37,943 nt of DNA from an uncultured Clostridium sp. (GCA_948471035.1 CAOKRC010000015.1:1-37943); one strand, 5' to 3'. Positions 9,448 to 19,900 are shown, counted from the first letter of the stretch. The notes: generated by a model not told the origin, from the sequence alone. Numbers and translations: made by a program.

Positions 9448-10741
9448 TTAAGCATATGCTTGTCTTTTTCTGAAAGATAATAAATTTGTAATTTCTGCTT
9501 CTGTATTTCTTGCTCTTTTTGCTTTTTTTGCATTTTCTTGTGTAATTTGGTTTTTCTGGCGTTCTGCCATAGTTTGACATATAGCTTTTTGATATATAAA
9601 ATGTGTATCTTGAGCAATTTTTGCCCAATTATATTCATTTTTTACCTTAATTCTAGCTTTTTTTACTACATTATCTGCAAGTGCAGGATTATATAATAAT
9701 CCAAGTATTGAATCAGCAAGTGAATTTGGATTTCCTGCATAGCTTTTCATTCCGTCTACACCATGTTCAACTATTTCATTTAGTCCTCCAATATCAGAAA
9801 CAACAACAGGTGTACCTGAAAGCATTGCTTCTAATGCAACTATTCCAAAAGGTTCATATGTGCTTGGGAATACAGATATATCAGCACATTTATACATTTT
9901 ACAAACTTGTTTTTGATCCATATAGCCTGTAAAATATACTTTATTTCCTAATCCCATAAAATTCACTTGTGCTTTTAGTTCATCAATCATTCCACCTTTA
10001 CCTGCAATAACAAGTTTTGCATCATGATATCCACCCAGTATTTTAGGCATAGCTGCAATCAAATGTTGAACTCCCTTTTCATATACAAGCCTCCCTATAA
10101 AGAGAATTATTTTTTCATTATCTAGTGCATATTGTCTTCTAAATTCATAATCTTTTTCTACACCATTGAACATATTTATATTTATTCCATTAGGTGCTAC
10201 ATTTATTTTTTCAAAAGGTAACCCAAATAGACATTGCAATTCCCTTTTCATATAATTACTATTTACTATTACTTCTGTCGATTCATATGTAAGCATCCAT
10301 TCTGTATCATTTATATATCTTTGTGTTTCATCATGAATTCCTGAATTTCTTCCGTGATTCTGTTGCATGTATAGTAGACACTATTGGTATATCATATGAA
10401 TTTTTTAATGTTTTTGCAGCATAAGCAACTAACCAATCATGTGCATGAATTACATCAAATTTTCCTTCTTTGGCAATTATCTCACTTGCTTTTGCTACCA
10501 TATTAAAGTTCATTTGCATAACCCAATCAATAAAATTGCTTGGATTAATTATATAATTATCTACTCTGTAAACTTTAACTCCTTTATCATCCTCAAAGTA
10601 TGGTGCATTACCCTCTCTATATGTAACAACTGTAACATCGTGACCATCTTTTATTAATCTTTTCGATAAATCATTAACAACTCTTGCAATTCCTCCAACA
10701 ATTCTTGGTGGATATTCCCAAGTAAGCATGAGAATTTTCAT
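9448..10741 (-). CDS. Glycogen synthase-like GT4 glycosyltransferase with a CGGA site
   Basis: 430 residues once CGGA at 10351-10354 is read as Gly130. The N-terminal Rossmann domain starts MKILMLTWEYPPRIVGGIAR, the usual start of the starch/glycogen synthase-like GT4 family. Before the site is DVIHAHDW; at the site STIHATES-G-RNSGIHDE, where the Gly is conserved. The C-terminal domain has GRLVYEKGVQHLI and EPFGIVALEAMLSGTPVVVS (E-x7-E nucleotide-sugar site). A conventional caller splits it into 136-aa and about 300-aa pieces. It may make glycogen or another glucan; substrate not determinable. Start ATG follows GGGGAG. Confidence 0.92.
10351..10354 (-). other. CGGA +1 decoding site in the glycosyltransferase
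   Basis: Zero frame reads TCA CGG AAG AAA TTC then stops at TGA. CGGA as Gly restores HATES-G-RNSGIHDE. Confidence 0.92.
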
Positions 10742-10908
10742 AGGTTAATGCTCCCCTTTCTTTGGCGTTTTCTTTCGTTTTCATCTTTTTGTATTTTATA
10801 CAACTTTTCGTCAATTGTAAATATATTTTTACGAAATAACCCTCATTTTGTAAAAATGTAATATAATTGTAATATTTTTTACAAAATATACTAGTAACAC
10901 AGTAATAT

Positions 10909-10948
10909 AGTGCTTTTCTTTTTTGATTATATAAAAAAGAAAAGCACT
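10909..10948. repeat. Perfect 16-bp inverted repeat between divergent genes
   Basis: AGTGCTTTTCTTTTTT and AAAAAAGAAAAGCACT flank an 8-nt loop. Both strands end in T- or A-rich arms. Bases 10742-11089 hold no gene; this hairpin is the only clear structure. It lies between divergent start codons, an odd place for a terminator. Confidence 0.6.
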
Positions 10949-11089
10949 ACTTAACACAAGATGGAGCGGATCAAAAAATTATTCTATTTATATCAATTTT
11001 ATTAATTTTTTATGAAAATAAACACATATATTTAATTGTATGCTATAATGTAAATTAGAGATATTTTTAAGGAGTTGAACCTTATATTT

Positions 11090-11638
11090 ATGCTAGAGAT
11101 AAAAGAAAACACTAATCAAGATTATACAAATATTCGTGAATTTGAAGATATTATATATGATTTAGTTAATAATGATACTGTATTAAAAATGAAAAATTAT
11201 AAACAACATTATGAAACATCTTGCTTTGAACATTGTAAAATGGTTTCATATTATTGTTATTTAATTTGTAAAAAATATAATTTAGATTACATATCTGTTG
11301 CTCGTGCAGGAATGCTACATGATTTATTTTTATATAATTGGAGAGTTCGAGAAAATGGTAGAAAAGGTTTACATGCTTTTACTCATCCCAAAACTGCTTT
11401 AGAAAATTCTAAAAAATTGTTTAATTTAAATGAAAAAGAATGTGACATAATTTTAAAACATATGTGGCCTGTTACTTTCTTTAGTTTTCCTAAATATAAG
11501 GAAAGTTTTATTATTACACTTGTTGATAAATATTGTGCAATACAAGAATCTATTAAAGCATATAAGTCTAGAAAAAAATTACAAGTTGCTTATAGATATG
11601 CATATGTGTTTTTAAGTATGTTTATTTTACTTAGATAA
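11090..11638 (+). CDS. HD-domain phosphohydrolase
   Basis: 182 residues from ATG 11090. AAGGAG (11069-11074) is 15 nt upstream, which is long; ATA at 11084 would be better spaced, and TTG at 11075 abuts the site. The HD metal-binding core appears as an upstream His-rich ETSCFEHCKMV and HDLF, followed by HAFTHPKTA and ILKHMWP. This resembles small Clostridial HD hydrolases of unknown substrate. Divergent from the glycosyltransferase and upstream of dapB on the same strand. Confidence 0.75.
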   Translation: MLEIKENTNQDYTNIREFEDIIYDLVNNDTVLKMKNYKQHYETSCFEHCKMVSYYCYLICKKYNLDYISVARAGMLHDLFLYNWRVRENGRKGLHAFTHPKTALENSKKLFNLNEKECDIILKHMWPVTFFSFPKYKESFIITLVDKYCAIQESIKAYKSRKKLQVAYRYAYVFLSMFILLR

Positions 11639-11660
11639 ATCTTTTGACAGTCCGCTTCCA

Positions 11661-11758
11661 GGTAATAATATAATTATTTTTTAGTAAGCTCCGACACTAG
11701 TCATAGCCTCCGTAGACTCCACGTATTCCGCTTCTAAAAAAATAATTATATTACTACC
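11661..11758. repeat. Inverted-repeat element (24-bp arms) between HD gene and dapB
   Basis: GGTAATAATATAATTATTTT at 11661 onward is mirrored by AAAATAATTATATTACTACC ending at 11758, with about one mismatch and one extra A over 24-25 bp. The 49-nt interior is GC-richer and contains a second copy of TCCGCTT, which also occurs at 11651. It looks like a small non-coding insertion (MITE-like) or a large hairpin. Confidence 0.6.
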
Positions 11759-11809
11759 TTCACGCTAATTTGAAATCATATTAAATTTTATAGAAATGGA
11801 GTATTTATT

Positions 11810-12556
11810 ATGGTAAAGGTTTTAATTAATGGTTGTAATGGTAGAATGGGGCAAGTTTTGGCTAAAGAAATTGATCGTTTTCCTAATTTATTGTTAGTAG
11901 GAGGTTTTGATATTAGTGATAATGGTTTAAATACTTTTCCTGTTTATTCTAATATAGCTGATATTAAAGAAAAACCTGATGTTATAGTGGATTTTAGTGT
12001 ACCTGTAGCAACTCTTAATATATTAAAATATGCAGTTAGTTCAAAAACTGCTATAGTAATTGCTACCACTGGATTTGACAGTGAACAATTAAAAGAAATT
12101 GAAGAAGCTTCAAAAGTTATTCCTATTTTTAAATCTTCTAATATGTCTTATGATATTAATTTAATGAAAAAAGTTGTTGCCGAAGTAGCTAAGGCTTTAA
12201 AAGGAACTGATATAGAAATTGTGGAAACACATCATAATAGAAAAATTGATGCTCCAAGTGGAACTGCTATTACTCTTGCAGATAGTATAAATTCTGCCTT
12301 AGGTAATAATATGGAATATGTATTTAATCGTCATGATATACACGAAAAAAGAAAACCAAATGTAATTGGCTTTTCTTCTATTCGTGGTGGTAATATTGTT
12401 GGTGAGCATTCTGTTCAGTTCTATGGAGCACATGAAACTTTTGAAATAAAACATACTTCTTATTCAAGAGATGTATTTGCAGAAGGTGCTTTAAAAGCAT
12501 GTGAATTTATTTTTGATAAAACACCTAAATTGTATGGGATGGATGATATGGTATAA
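11810..12556 (+). CDS. dapB: 4-hydroxy-tetrahydrodipicolinate reductase
   Basis: 248 residues, normal for DapB. The Rossmann start has GCNGRMGQ for NAD(P) binding and the C-terminal part has ETHHNRKIDAPSGTA, the family signature with catalytic His and Lys. It reduces dihydrodipicolinate in lysine and diaminopimelate synthesis, supplying peptidoglycan. Start ATG has GGAG 8 nt upstream. Ends 5 bp from the convergent hemW stop. No in-frame CGG; arginines use CGT and AGA. Confidence 0.96.
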   Translation: MVKVLINGCNGRMGQVLAKEIDRFPNLLLVGGFDISDNGLNTFPVYSNIADIKEKPDVIVDFSVPVATLNILKYAVSSKTAIVIATTGFDSEQLKEIEEASKVIPIFKSSNMSYDINLMKKVVAEVAKALKGTDIEIVETHHNRKIDAPSGTAITLADSINSALGNNMEYVFNRHDIHEKRKPNVIGFSSIRGGNIVGEHSVQFYGAHETFEIKHTSYSRDVFAEGALKACEFIFDKTPKLYGMDDMV

Positions 12557-12561
12557 TATAT

Positions 12562-13760
12562 CTATATAAATTCTTCAAACACAATGTTTGCAAAATCTAA
12601 GCCTTTATTAGTTAATCTGATATTATCCATATCAACTTCAATTAATTCTTCTTTTACTAACTTATCTAATTCTTTTCTAAATATATATAATGGATTACCG
12701 AGTAAATTTATTTTTAAAATCAGATATTTTTACTCCTTCTATTTTTCTTAATCCTAATATCATATATTCTTTTTGTTTATCATCAATGCTTTGTTTTTCA
12801 TGGATAGTAATAATATCTTTAATGTTTTCACCTAATCTAAATGTATTTATATATTCATTTAGATTTTCTGTGTTAGAGTATCTTATTCCGCCCACATATG
12901 AATGTGCAGCAAGCCCTACTCCAATATATTCTTCTTGGTTCCAACAATTTAAATTGTGTTTTGATTCATATCCTTTTTTAGCAAAATTTGATATTTCATA
13001 ATGATTATATCCGCTTCGTTGTAATTTTTCTTTTGTCGTCCAATACATATTTCTTTCTATATCATCATCTAATAAATCAAGTTCTTTATTTTTTACTAAA
13101 TCAAATAATTTTGTTTCTTCTTCTAGTATAAGAGAATATACAGATATATGTTCTGGTTCTAATTTTATTATCCTTTCTAAACTATCATCTAACACTTCTA
13201 TTGTTTGGTTTGGAAGTGCTAACATTAAATCCACATTTATATTTTTAAATCCTGCTTTTCTTGCTAAATTATATGTATCTAAAAACTGTTCATATGTATA
13301 GATTCTTCCAATTTGTTTTAATAAATTATTATCCGTACTTTGTAAACCTATACTAAGTCTATTAATCCCGCTTCTTCTATAAACTTGCAATTTTTCATTT
13401 GTTACAGTTCCAGGATTTACCTCAATTGTAATTTCTGCATTTTCTTTAACACAGAAATTTTCTTTAATCGTTTTTATAATAGTTTCTATATACTCTGGCT
13501 CTATAAATGATGGTGTTCCTCCACCTATGTAGATTGTTGTGATTGGTATTCTTAAATTACCGTTGTTCTTTATTCTGGGCAGCATGCCATGCTGCCCCTA
13601 CAACGTCTGCATTATGTGTATCTATTATTTCTTTTTTTAGTGCATTTATATAATCCTTAATGGCTTCATCTCTATTTGCAAATGATATAAAATCACAATA
13701 ATAGCATTTTTTAACACAAAACGGTATGTGTACATATATTCCTAATTCTTTTTGTTTCAC
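12562..13760 (-). CDS. hemW: HemW-like radical SAM protein with two CGGT sites
   Basis: 398 residues when CGGT at 13559-13562 and at 12697-12700 are each read as Gly. The radical SAM cluster CVKKCYYC gives C15, C19 and C22; IYIGGGTPSF follows, then the HemW-type core and, after the second site, NPLYIFRKELDKL and a KGLDFANIVFEEFI C-terminus. HemW is a heme chaperone/CPDH-like protein, often misnamed coproporphyrinogen oxidase. Start is GTG (AGGG 7 nt upstream). Residues about 52-64 (VVGAAWHAAQ) are encoded by an inserted palindrome of an intergenic repeat. Third gene of prmC-whiA-hemW. Confidence 0.92.
12697..12700 (-). other. CGGT +1 decoding site 2 in hemW
   Basis: Zero frame is ACT CGG TAA. 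CGGT as Gly354 restores the last 44 residues (NPLYIFRKEL...VFEEFI). Confidence 0.9.
13559..13562 (-). other. CGGT +1 decoding site 1 in hemW
   Basis: Zero frame is CAA CGG TAA. CGGT as Gly67 joins the radical SAM Cys cluster to IYIGGGTPSF. Confidence 0.9.
13574..13606. repeat. Palindromic GTAGGGGC repeat inside hemW
   Basis: GGGCAGCATG (13577-13586) and CATGCTGCCC (13588-13597) form a perfect 10-bp palindrome around one base, followed by CTACAACG. It is the same head and layout as the intergenic copies, but here it lies in coding sequence and is translated in frame. Confidence 0.7.
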
Positions 13761-13803
13761 TTATTTACCCTAACAGCACCTTTCCATAAAATTTCATATA
13801 TTC

Positions 13804-14694
13804 CTATAATTTCTGTAATTCTTCTGCAATTTCGCATATCTTTTTTAGCCTATGGTTTACTCCAGATTTTCCTATTGGATTTTGTAGTATTTTTCCAAGT
13901 TCTACTAAACTTGCATCTGGATTTTTTAATCTAATTTCTGCTATTTCTTTTAAGGTATCTGGTAATTCTTCAAATTTCTTACGCTGTTTTAAATATTTTA
14001 TAGCATTAATTTGAGTAACTGATGCATTAATTGTTTTATTTAGATTTGCTGTTTCACAGTTTACTAATCTATTAATATTATTTCTTGTATCTCTTTCAAC
14101 ACGTATTTCCTCAAAATTCAAAACAGATTTGTTTGCTCCAATTAAAGCTAAAAATTTAGATATTTCTTCTGCTTCTTTTATATAAATTGAAAAACTCTTT
14201 TTTCTTATTAAGATTTTACTATTAATATAGAATTCTTTTAAAACTCTAGAAATATATTCAGCATTTACCTTTAACTCAAATAGAATTTCTAAATGATATT
14301 TATTATTAGGATTGTTTAATGATCCACTTCCCAGAAATGCACCTCTAACTAATGCCTTAAAAAATAATTCTTCCTTTTTTACATCAATAATATCATTTTT
14401 ATCAATCTTTATTTTATTTTCTACAAATTCTATATTTTCGAATTCCTGTTTTTTAAAAGTAATTTTATATACCTTTCCTTGAAAACTTATATCATAATCT
14501 ATATTTAAATTATTTAGTACTTTATTAAACCTATTAATATTGTACTCATTTTCAGTAGAATAACTTATTTTATTTTTAATAATTTCAATATTATTACTTA
14601 GTAAATATCCTATAAATTCAGCTCTTATTACATCTTTATTTGCAAGATTAGAAATCTTACTTAATTCTTCTTTAATATCTCCAGAAAAAGACAT
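13804..14694 (-). CDS. whiA: Sporulation/division regulator WhiA
   Basis: 296 residues: N-terminal LAGLIDADG-like region (MSFSGDIKEELSKI, then RAEFIGYLLS) and a C-terminal helix-turn-helix (TLKEIAEIRLKNPDASLVEL then GVNHRLKKICEIAEEL). WhiA is a DNA-binding protein linked to cell division in Gram-positives. Start ATG follows GAGAGGA; only 14 nt separate it from the prmC stop, so it is co-transcribed. No in-frame CGG. Confidence 0.95.
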   Translation of the reverse strand: MSFSGDIKEELSKISNLANKDVIRAEFIGYLLSNNIEIIKNKISYSTENEYNINRFNKVLNNLNIDYDISFQGKVYKITFKKQEFENIEFVENKIKIDKNDIIDVKKEELFFKALVRGAFLGSGSLNNPNNKYHLEILFELKVNAEYISRVLKEFYINSKILIRKKSFSIYIKEAEEISKFLALIGANKSVLNFEEIRVERDTRNNINRLVNCETANLNKTINASVTQINAIKYLKQRKKFEELPDTLKEIAEIRLKNPDASLVELGKILQNPIGKSGVNHRLKKICEIAEELQKL

Positions 14695-14708
14695 CTTTTA
14701 TCCTCTCC

Positions 14709-15555
14709 TTATTCTATATAAACGACCACAATTCTATCATTTCCATATAAATCTTTCTTAGAATATATATTCCTATATTCCCCGCTTCTTTTTAGTAAAC
14801 TCATTACTTCTTCTTTTTGGTCATATCCTATCTCTAGGAATAATCCTCCATTACCATATAAATACTTATATGCTTCGCAAGCTATTATTTTATAAAAGTC
14901 TAGTCCATCTATACCACCATCTAATGCAATATTAGGTTCCTTTTGAACCTCTTTTTGAAGCGTCTTTATAACATTTCTTTTTATATATGGTGGATTAGAT
15001 ACTATAATATCAAACTTATCTTTTATATTGCTAAACATATTTGAACAAACAAATTTAATATTATTAACCTTATTCTTCCTTGCATTTTGCTTAGCTATCT
15101 CTAATGCACTTTTACTAATATCCGCACATACAACATCTGCATTTTTAATGTATTTTGCAAGTGACACCCCAACTATCCCACTTCCTGAACATAAATCTAA
15201 TATTTTATAACTGCTTTTCACATTTTTATTACAATTGTTAATTACTTCTTCTACCAAAATTTCAGTATCTTGTCTTGGTATTAAAACGTTTTCATCTACA
15301 TAGAAATCTAGCTTCATAAACTCTTGCTGATTGGTTATATATTGTATAGGAATATGATTTATAAGTTTATCTATATTTTCATTATATTTTCTAACTAATA
15401 CTTCTTCTACCTCTTCTTCATCATGAATTATTAAATACTCTTTTTCTACATTTAAAGTATAAGCAAGTATTATTCTTGCTTTTTGAATAGGATTTTCATG
15501 TTTGTTACTATTTAATTTTTCTACTGCTTTACCGTAACATTTCTTTTATTTTCAT
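14709..15555 (-). CDS. prmC: Release factor glutamine methyltransferase with a CGGT site at codon 8
   Basis: 281 residues, standard PrmC/HemK length, when CGGT at 15531-15534 is read as Gly8. It starts MKIKEML-G-KAVEKLNSN from ATG 15555 after GGCAAGGTG. The helical N-terminal domain includes INHIPIQYI, then come the SAM site DLCSGSGIVGVS (about 120-131) and the catalytic NPPY (187-190). It methylates the GGQ glutamine of RF1/RF2. In a standard reading the ORF ends after eight codons (CGG TAA), so callers would start at Met80 and lose the N-terminal domain. Confidence 0.93.
15531..15534 (-). other. CGGT +1 decoding site in prmC
   Basis: Zero frame TTA CGG TAA ends the ORF after eight codons. 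CGGT as Gly8 opens a frame continuous with the PrmC N-terminal domain. Confidence 0.88.
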
Positions 15556-15613
15556 ACATAACACCTTGCCTCAATTATAACAAACAATATATATTTTGCC
15601 AATACAAAAAACA

Positions 15614-15642
15614 TAAAAAAGGACTTCCTAAAGGAAATCCTC
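15614..15642 (-). terminator. Terminator after the membrane-anchored unknown
   Basis: On the minus strand AGGATTTCC and GGAAGTCCT pair around a 4-nt loop and run into TTTTTT. It lies 8 nt past the stop at 15650. Confidence 0.85.
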
Positions 15643-15649
15643 TTATATT

Positions 15650-16127
15650 TTATCCAAAGAAAGATATAAGTATAATTGTTGCCATAAGTTTTGCAAATCT
15701 AAATTCCACAGTTGAAAACTGTTCTTCTATAACTTCTTTATCTACATTATCTACCATTGCAACTTTGCAATAGTCTACATCTGTAAATTCAAATCCCATT
15801 CTATATTCACGAGTTTCACCTGTTCTAAAATCATTTATTTTAACATATTTTGTACCAAGTAAAACATCTCTTTTAGAATATAAATCAATTTTTACATATG
15901 TTGCTTCAACATTATTACCGTATATTTCTTACATATCCCTCTACATATCCATTAACATATGTAGCTTTTGCATCATGTACATCAAGTAATAAATCTTCTC
16001 TTCTTTCTATTGTTATATCTATTGGATTATACATCGCCTTTACTGCAATATCTATCATTACATTTGAAAATATAAAAAATAGTATAATACATAAAGCATA
16101 TATTCCAAAAGTTTTCATTCTATCCAT
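15650..16127 (-). CDS. Membrane-anchored hypothetical protein with a CGGT site
   Basis: 158 residues when CGGT at 15917-15920 is read as Gly70. One N-terminal membrane helix (GIYALCIILFFIFSNVMI), then an extracytoplasmic beta-rich region (YVRNI-G-NNVEATYVKIDL, KRDVLLGTKYVKI) resembling FxLYD-type domains, and a hydrophobic C-terminal segment ending ILISFFG. Start ATG 16127 follows GGAG by 8 nt; upstream in-frame codons lack a ribosome site. Function unknown. Its continuous hydrophobic/beta pattern across the site supports the shift, but no conserved motif does. Confidence 0.75.
15917..15920 (-). other. CGGT +1 decoding site in the membrane-anchored unknown
   Basis: Zero frame is ATA CGG TAA. 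CGGT as Gly70 opens an 88-codon continuation that ends 8 nt before a good terminator. Confidence 0.8.
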
Positions 16128-16235
16128 AAATATTACTCCATTTCCTATTCTAGTTTTAATATAGCCATATTGTACCAAATTTTTAGCGAAATGTCAACTT
16201 TATGTAAAATACTTTAGAAGTTGTTATGTTACATT

Positions 16236-16610
16236 TTAGAAACATCTATTTACTATACTTATTATATCATTCATATTATTTATAGCTTCTTCCGTCTCTT
16301 CTTTTGATGGAATATATCTCACATCATGATATCTAGTATCTACTGCATATTCAGATAAAGGCGTTCCTAAAAATTCTTCAAATTCATTGTTATATTTAAT
16401 ACATTTATTTAATAAATAATCAATATTATGTGTTTTTGTTATTTCTTCACCATTTTTTATTAAAAGTGCTTTTAAATATTTCTCAACTGCTTGTTGGCAA
16501 TGAAAACATATTATTTCTGTCATATCTTCATATTCTTTCATTATTTCTACTGTTTTAATATCTTTTTGTGCTTTATTTATCCATTCTTGAATATACTCTT
16601 CATTAGTCAT
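16236..16610 (-). CDS. HEPN domain protein (HEPN/MNT pair)
   Basis: 124 residues, helical HEPN fold with EIICFHCQQAVEKYLKALLI and the TRYHDVRYIPS segment typical of the family paired with minimal nucleotidyltransferases. Start ATG overlaps the MNT stop by 4 bp (ATGA), so the two are coupled. HEPN/MNT pairs can act as toxin-antitoxin systems; the strict RX4HXY RNase motif is not obvious here, so activity is uncertain. Confidence 0.85.
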   Translation of the reverse strand: MTNEEYIQEWINKAQKDIKTVEIMKEYEDMTEIICFHCQQAVEKYLKALLIKNGEEITKTHNIDYLLNKCIKYNNEFEEFLGTPLSEYAVDTRYHDVRYIPSKEETEEAINNMNDIISIVNRCF

Positions 16611-16915
16611 ATTATCACTCCTTCTTTAAGAGCATTATATATTACATTTCCTTTTTTATTTTTATAATCTTCAATAATATATTTTGTTTTAACTAATACA
16701 TCTGCATCAATATTTTCTAATGCTAATTTTTTTCTTATCTCTGCTTGAATTCTTCTTAATTCAAGCAGAGATTCTTCTTCTTTCATTACAATTAATAAGT
16801 CATAATCACTATCTTTTGTATATTCATTTCTAGCTCTTGAACCAAATAATATAACTCTTTCATAGTTATATTCACTAATTATCTCTAATATTATTTTCTT
16901 TATATCTTCGTTCAA
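16607..16915 (-). CDS. Minimal nucleotidyltransferase (MNT)
   Basis: 102 residues from TTG 16915, which has AGAGG 8 nt upstream; GTG at 16924 overlaps that site and is less likely. The motif GSRARNEYTKDSDYDLLIV is the GS-x-DxD catalytic signature of nucleotidyltransferases. In characterised systems MNT is the antitoxin, modifying HEPN. It lies 33 nt downstream of addA on the same strand. It contains a perfect 13-bp inverted repeat at 16739-16770. Confidence 0.85.
   Translation of the reverse strand: MNEDIKKIILEIISEYNYERVILFGSRARNEYTKDSDYDLLIVMKEEESLLELRRIQAEIRKKLALENIDADVLVKTKYIIEDYKNKKGNVIYNALKEGVII
16739..16770. repeat. Perfect 13-bp inverted repeat inside the MNT gene
   Basis: CTCTGCTTGAATT (16739-16751) and AATTCAAGCAGAG (16758-16770) flank a 6-nt loop. 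It encodes part of the region after the catalytic DxD. Such a hairpin in the mRNA could slow translation or transcription of the pair. Confidence 0.65.
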
Positions 16916-16947
16916 TAAAAACACCTCTTTTTATTATATACTATCTC

Positions 16948-19900
16948 CTATACAATTTCTATACTTTTTCGTAAATATACAGAATATATATATGTTTTAT
17001 ACACTTTTTTGCCTAGTGCTTCTTCTAAAGCCTCTTTATAAATAGATAACTGTTTTTCGTATTTATCTATAAGTTCTTGTTCATTATTTTTTACATAGTC
17101 TGTTTTATAGTCTACCAAAATAATATTATCCTGTTCATCAATATAATATAAGTCTATTACACCTTGAACTAAAATATTTTCTTCTATATCTTCTTTATAG
17201 ATTTCGCTTCCCTTTATATTCATATAAAACGGCTCTTCTTTGTGTATTTCTTTTGCATTTTTTAAGCTGATAAATAAATTTGATTTTGTATACTCTAGTA
17301 ATTTATCTTTATTTATTGCTTCAGCTTCTTTTTTCGTTATAATGTTATTTTCTACTAATTTATTTATTTTTCTAGATATCTTTTCATAATCGTATTCTTG
17401 TTTTTCATCTAACTTTTGAATACATAAGTGCATTAATGTTCCTATTCTTGCTTTTGTTATTTCTATTTCTTCGCTTAGGAATTTAGGCTTTTGTAAACTC
17501 TCTTTTTTGTTTTCAACTTTTTCTTCATACAAAATATTTATATTTTCATTTTCCATTTCTTTAATTTTTGTAACAGAAGATTTTGCTTCTATTTTTGTTG
17601 ATGCTAAATTTTCATATTTCCAATTTAATAGTTCTTTTATACTTTTGTTTTCAGTATTATTTATTTTGCATTTAAAATCTAGCCTTTCTTCGCTTTTATC
17701 TTCATATTCAAGTTTTAAATTGTTTATAAGTTCATCTTTTTGATATACTTGTAAATCTATAATATCTTTTATATTAGTTTCATTTTTTAAATAAACTAAT
17801 TCTAACCAATCAAGATATGATTTATAATTTTTTAGTATATTAGTATTTATGATTTTTCCATCATATATATCTAGCAAGTCTTTCTTTTTCTTTGTATCTT
17901 TTTCGAAATCTTTAGATACACCTGTTATAAATAGTTTTTCTTTAGCTCTTGTTAATGCCACATATAATATTCTCATTTCTTCTGATATTGTTTCTAACTT
18001 AGTTTTATATCCTATAGCAACTTTTGCAAGTGTGTTATATTCTATTTTTCTTTCATAATCTATAATTTTGGGGCCAATTCCTATATCTTGATGTAGTAAT
18101 ATATTATCATTTAAATCCATTAAATTAAATTTTTTACCTGTACCACATAAAAATACAACAGGAAATTCAAGTCCTTTACTTTTGTGAATACTCATAATCC
18201 TAACAACATCTTCATTTTCACCAATTATTTTAGCAGAATCCATATCTTGATTATTACTTTTTAATTTGTCTATAAAATTTATAAAATTAAATAAGCCTTT
18301 AAAACTTGCGGATTCATAGTCTTTTGCTTTTTCAAATAACATTTTTAGATTGGCTTGTCTTACTTTTCCATTTGGCATAAGACTTACATAATTGTAATAT
18401 CCTGTGTCTAAATAGATTTGCCATATTAATTCATCTAACGGTAAATACTCTTTCTTATCTCTAAAACTTTGTACTAGACTTAAAAATTTCTCTATTTTAG
18501 TTGTTAACTCTATATCTTTTTCTTTTGCCTTTAATAATGTTTCATAAAAGTATGCTTGAGCTTTACTTCCACCTTCTAATTTTATTTTTATTAAATCATT
18601 ATCGCTAAATCCGCCCAATTTGTGAACGCAATACACTTACAAGAGGTATATCTTGCATTGGGTTATCTATAATTTTTAATAATGACATTATTGTTTGTAT
18701 TTCTACACTTTCTAAGTATGAAGCTCCTGTATCACTAAAAACAGGAATATTTAAGTCATTAAGTGATTTCTCATACATGGGTCCTAAATTTAAAGTTGCT
18801 CTTAATAAAATAACAATATCCTTATATTTAACATCTCTATACCCTACTTTTTTATCAAATACTTGGTATTTACTATTTATTAACTCTTGTATTCTTTTTG
18901 CAACTAATTTTGATTCTAACATCATATCGCTAATATTTTCTGTTTCTTCATTTTCAGCATCTTCTGGTTCTTTTAAGTCAACAACCAAAAGTTCTGTTTT
19001 TCCTGCATAATTTACCTTTTCTTCTGGTTCTTCATAGTTTGCTCCTAAGTTTAAAAATTCTTGTTCATTATAATCAATATCTCCTAGTTTTTTACTCATA
19101 ATGTTTTCAAAAACTAGATTTGTGATATCTAATATATTTTCCCTACTTCTGAAGTTTTTGAATAATTGTATTTTTAAGTTTTCATTTTCGCTTATATCTT
19201 CCTTGGTTTTATAGTTTTCATATTTATCTATAAATAATTCTGGTCTTGCTTGTCTAAATTTATAGATACTTTGTTTTACGTCCCCTACCATAAATATATT
19301 ATGACCACTTGAAACTGCGTTTAATATATATTCTTGTACAAGGTTACTATCTTGATACTCATCTATTAAAATTTCTACAAACTTATCTTTATATGCGTTT
19401 GCTACATTAGTTGGTATATATTTTTCATCTTCTTTTTTTACCAAAAGTTTTAATGCTAAATGTTCAATATCATTAAAGTCTATTATGTTTTTTTCTTTTT
19501 TTTCTTCTTGATATTTACTGCTAAATTCTATTACTAAATTTCCTAATGATTTCATTATAGGATACATTGCATTTAAGTCTTTTAAAATTGCCTTAGAATC
19601 AGTTACTAAAATTTTATCTCTTATTTTATTAAATTTTTTCTTAACACTATTTCGCTTTTCTTTAGAAATTTCTTTTTCTTCTATAACAATTTTTGAATCT
19701 CTTGGCCATGTCTCCCATTTAATTTCATTTGCTATATTATATAATTTATCCCAAGAATCTAAATTTGTTTGTAATTCTTCTAAATTTTCTATATCAGTAC
19801 AAATAGTCCTAGAAAACTTATCTAACTCTATATATTTATCTAAATTTCTTTTTATACTTTTTAATTCTAAAATACATAAAGTTAGTTCGCTCTTAAATTC

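Noticed and set aside
9423-9932. Short ORFs overlapping the glycosyltransferase C-terminus
   Set aside because: They share its bases in other frames and have no ribosome site.
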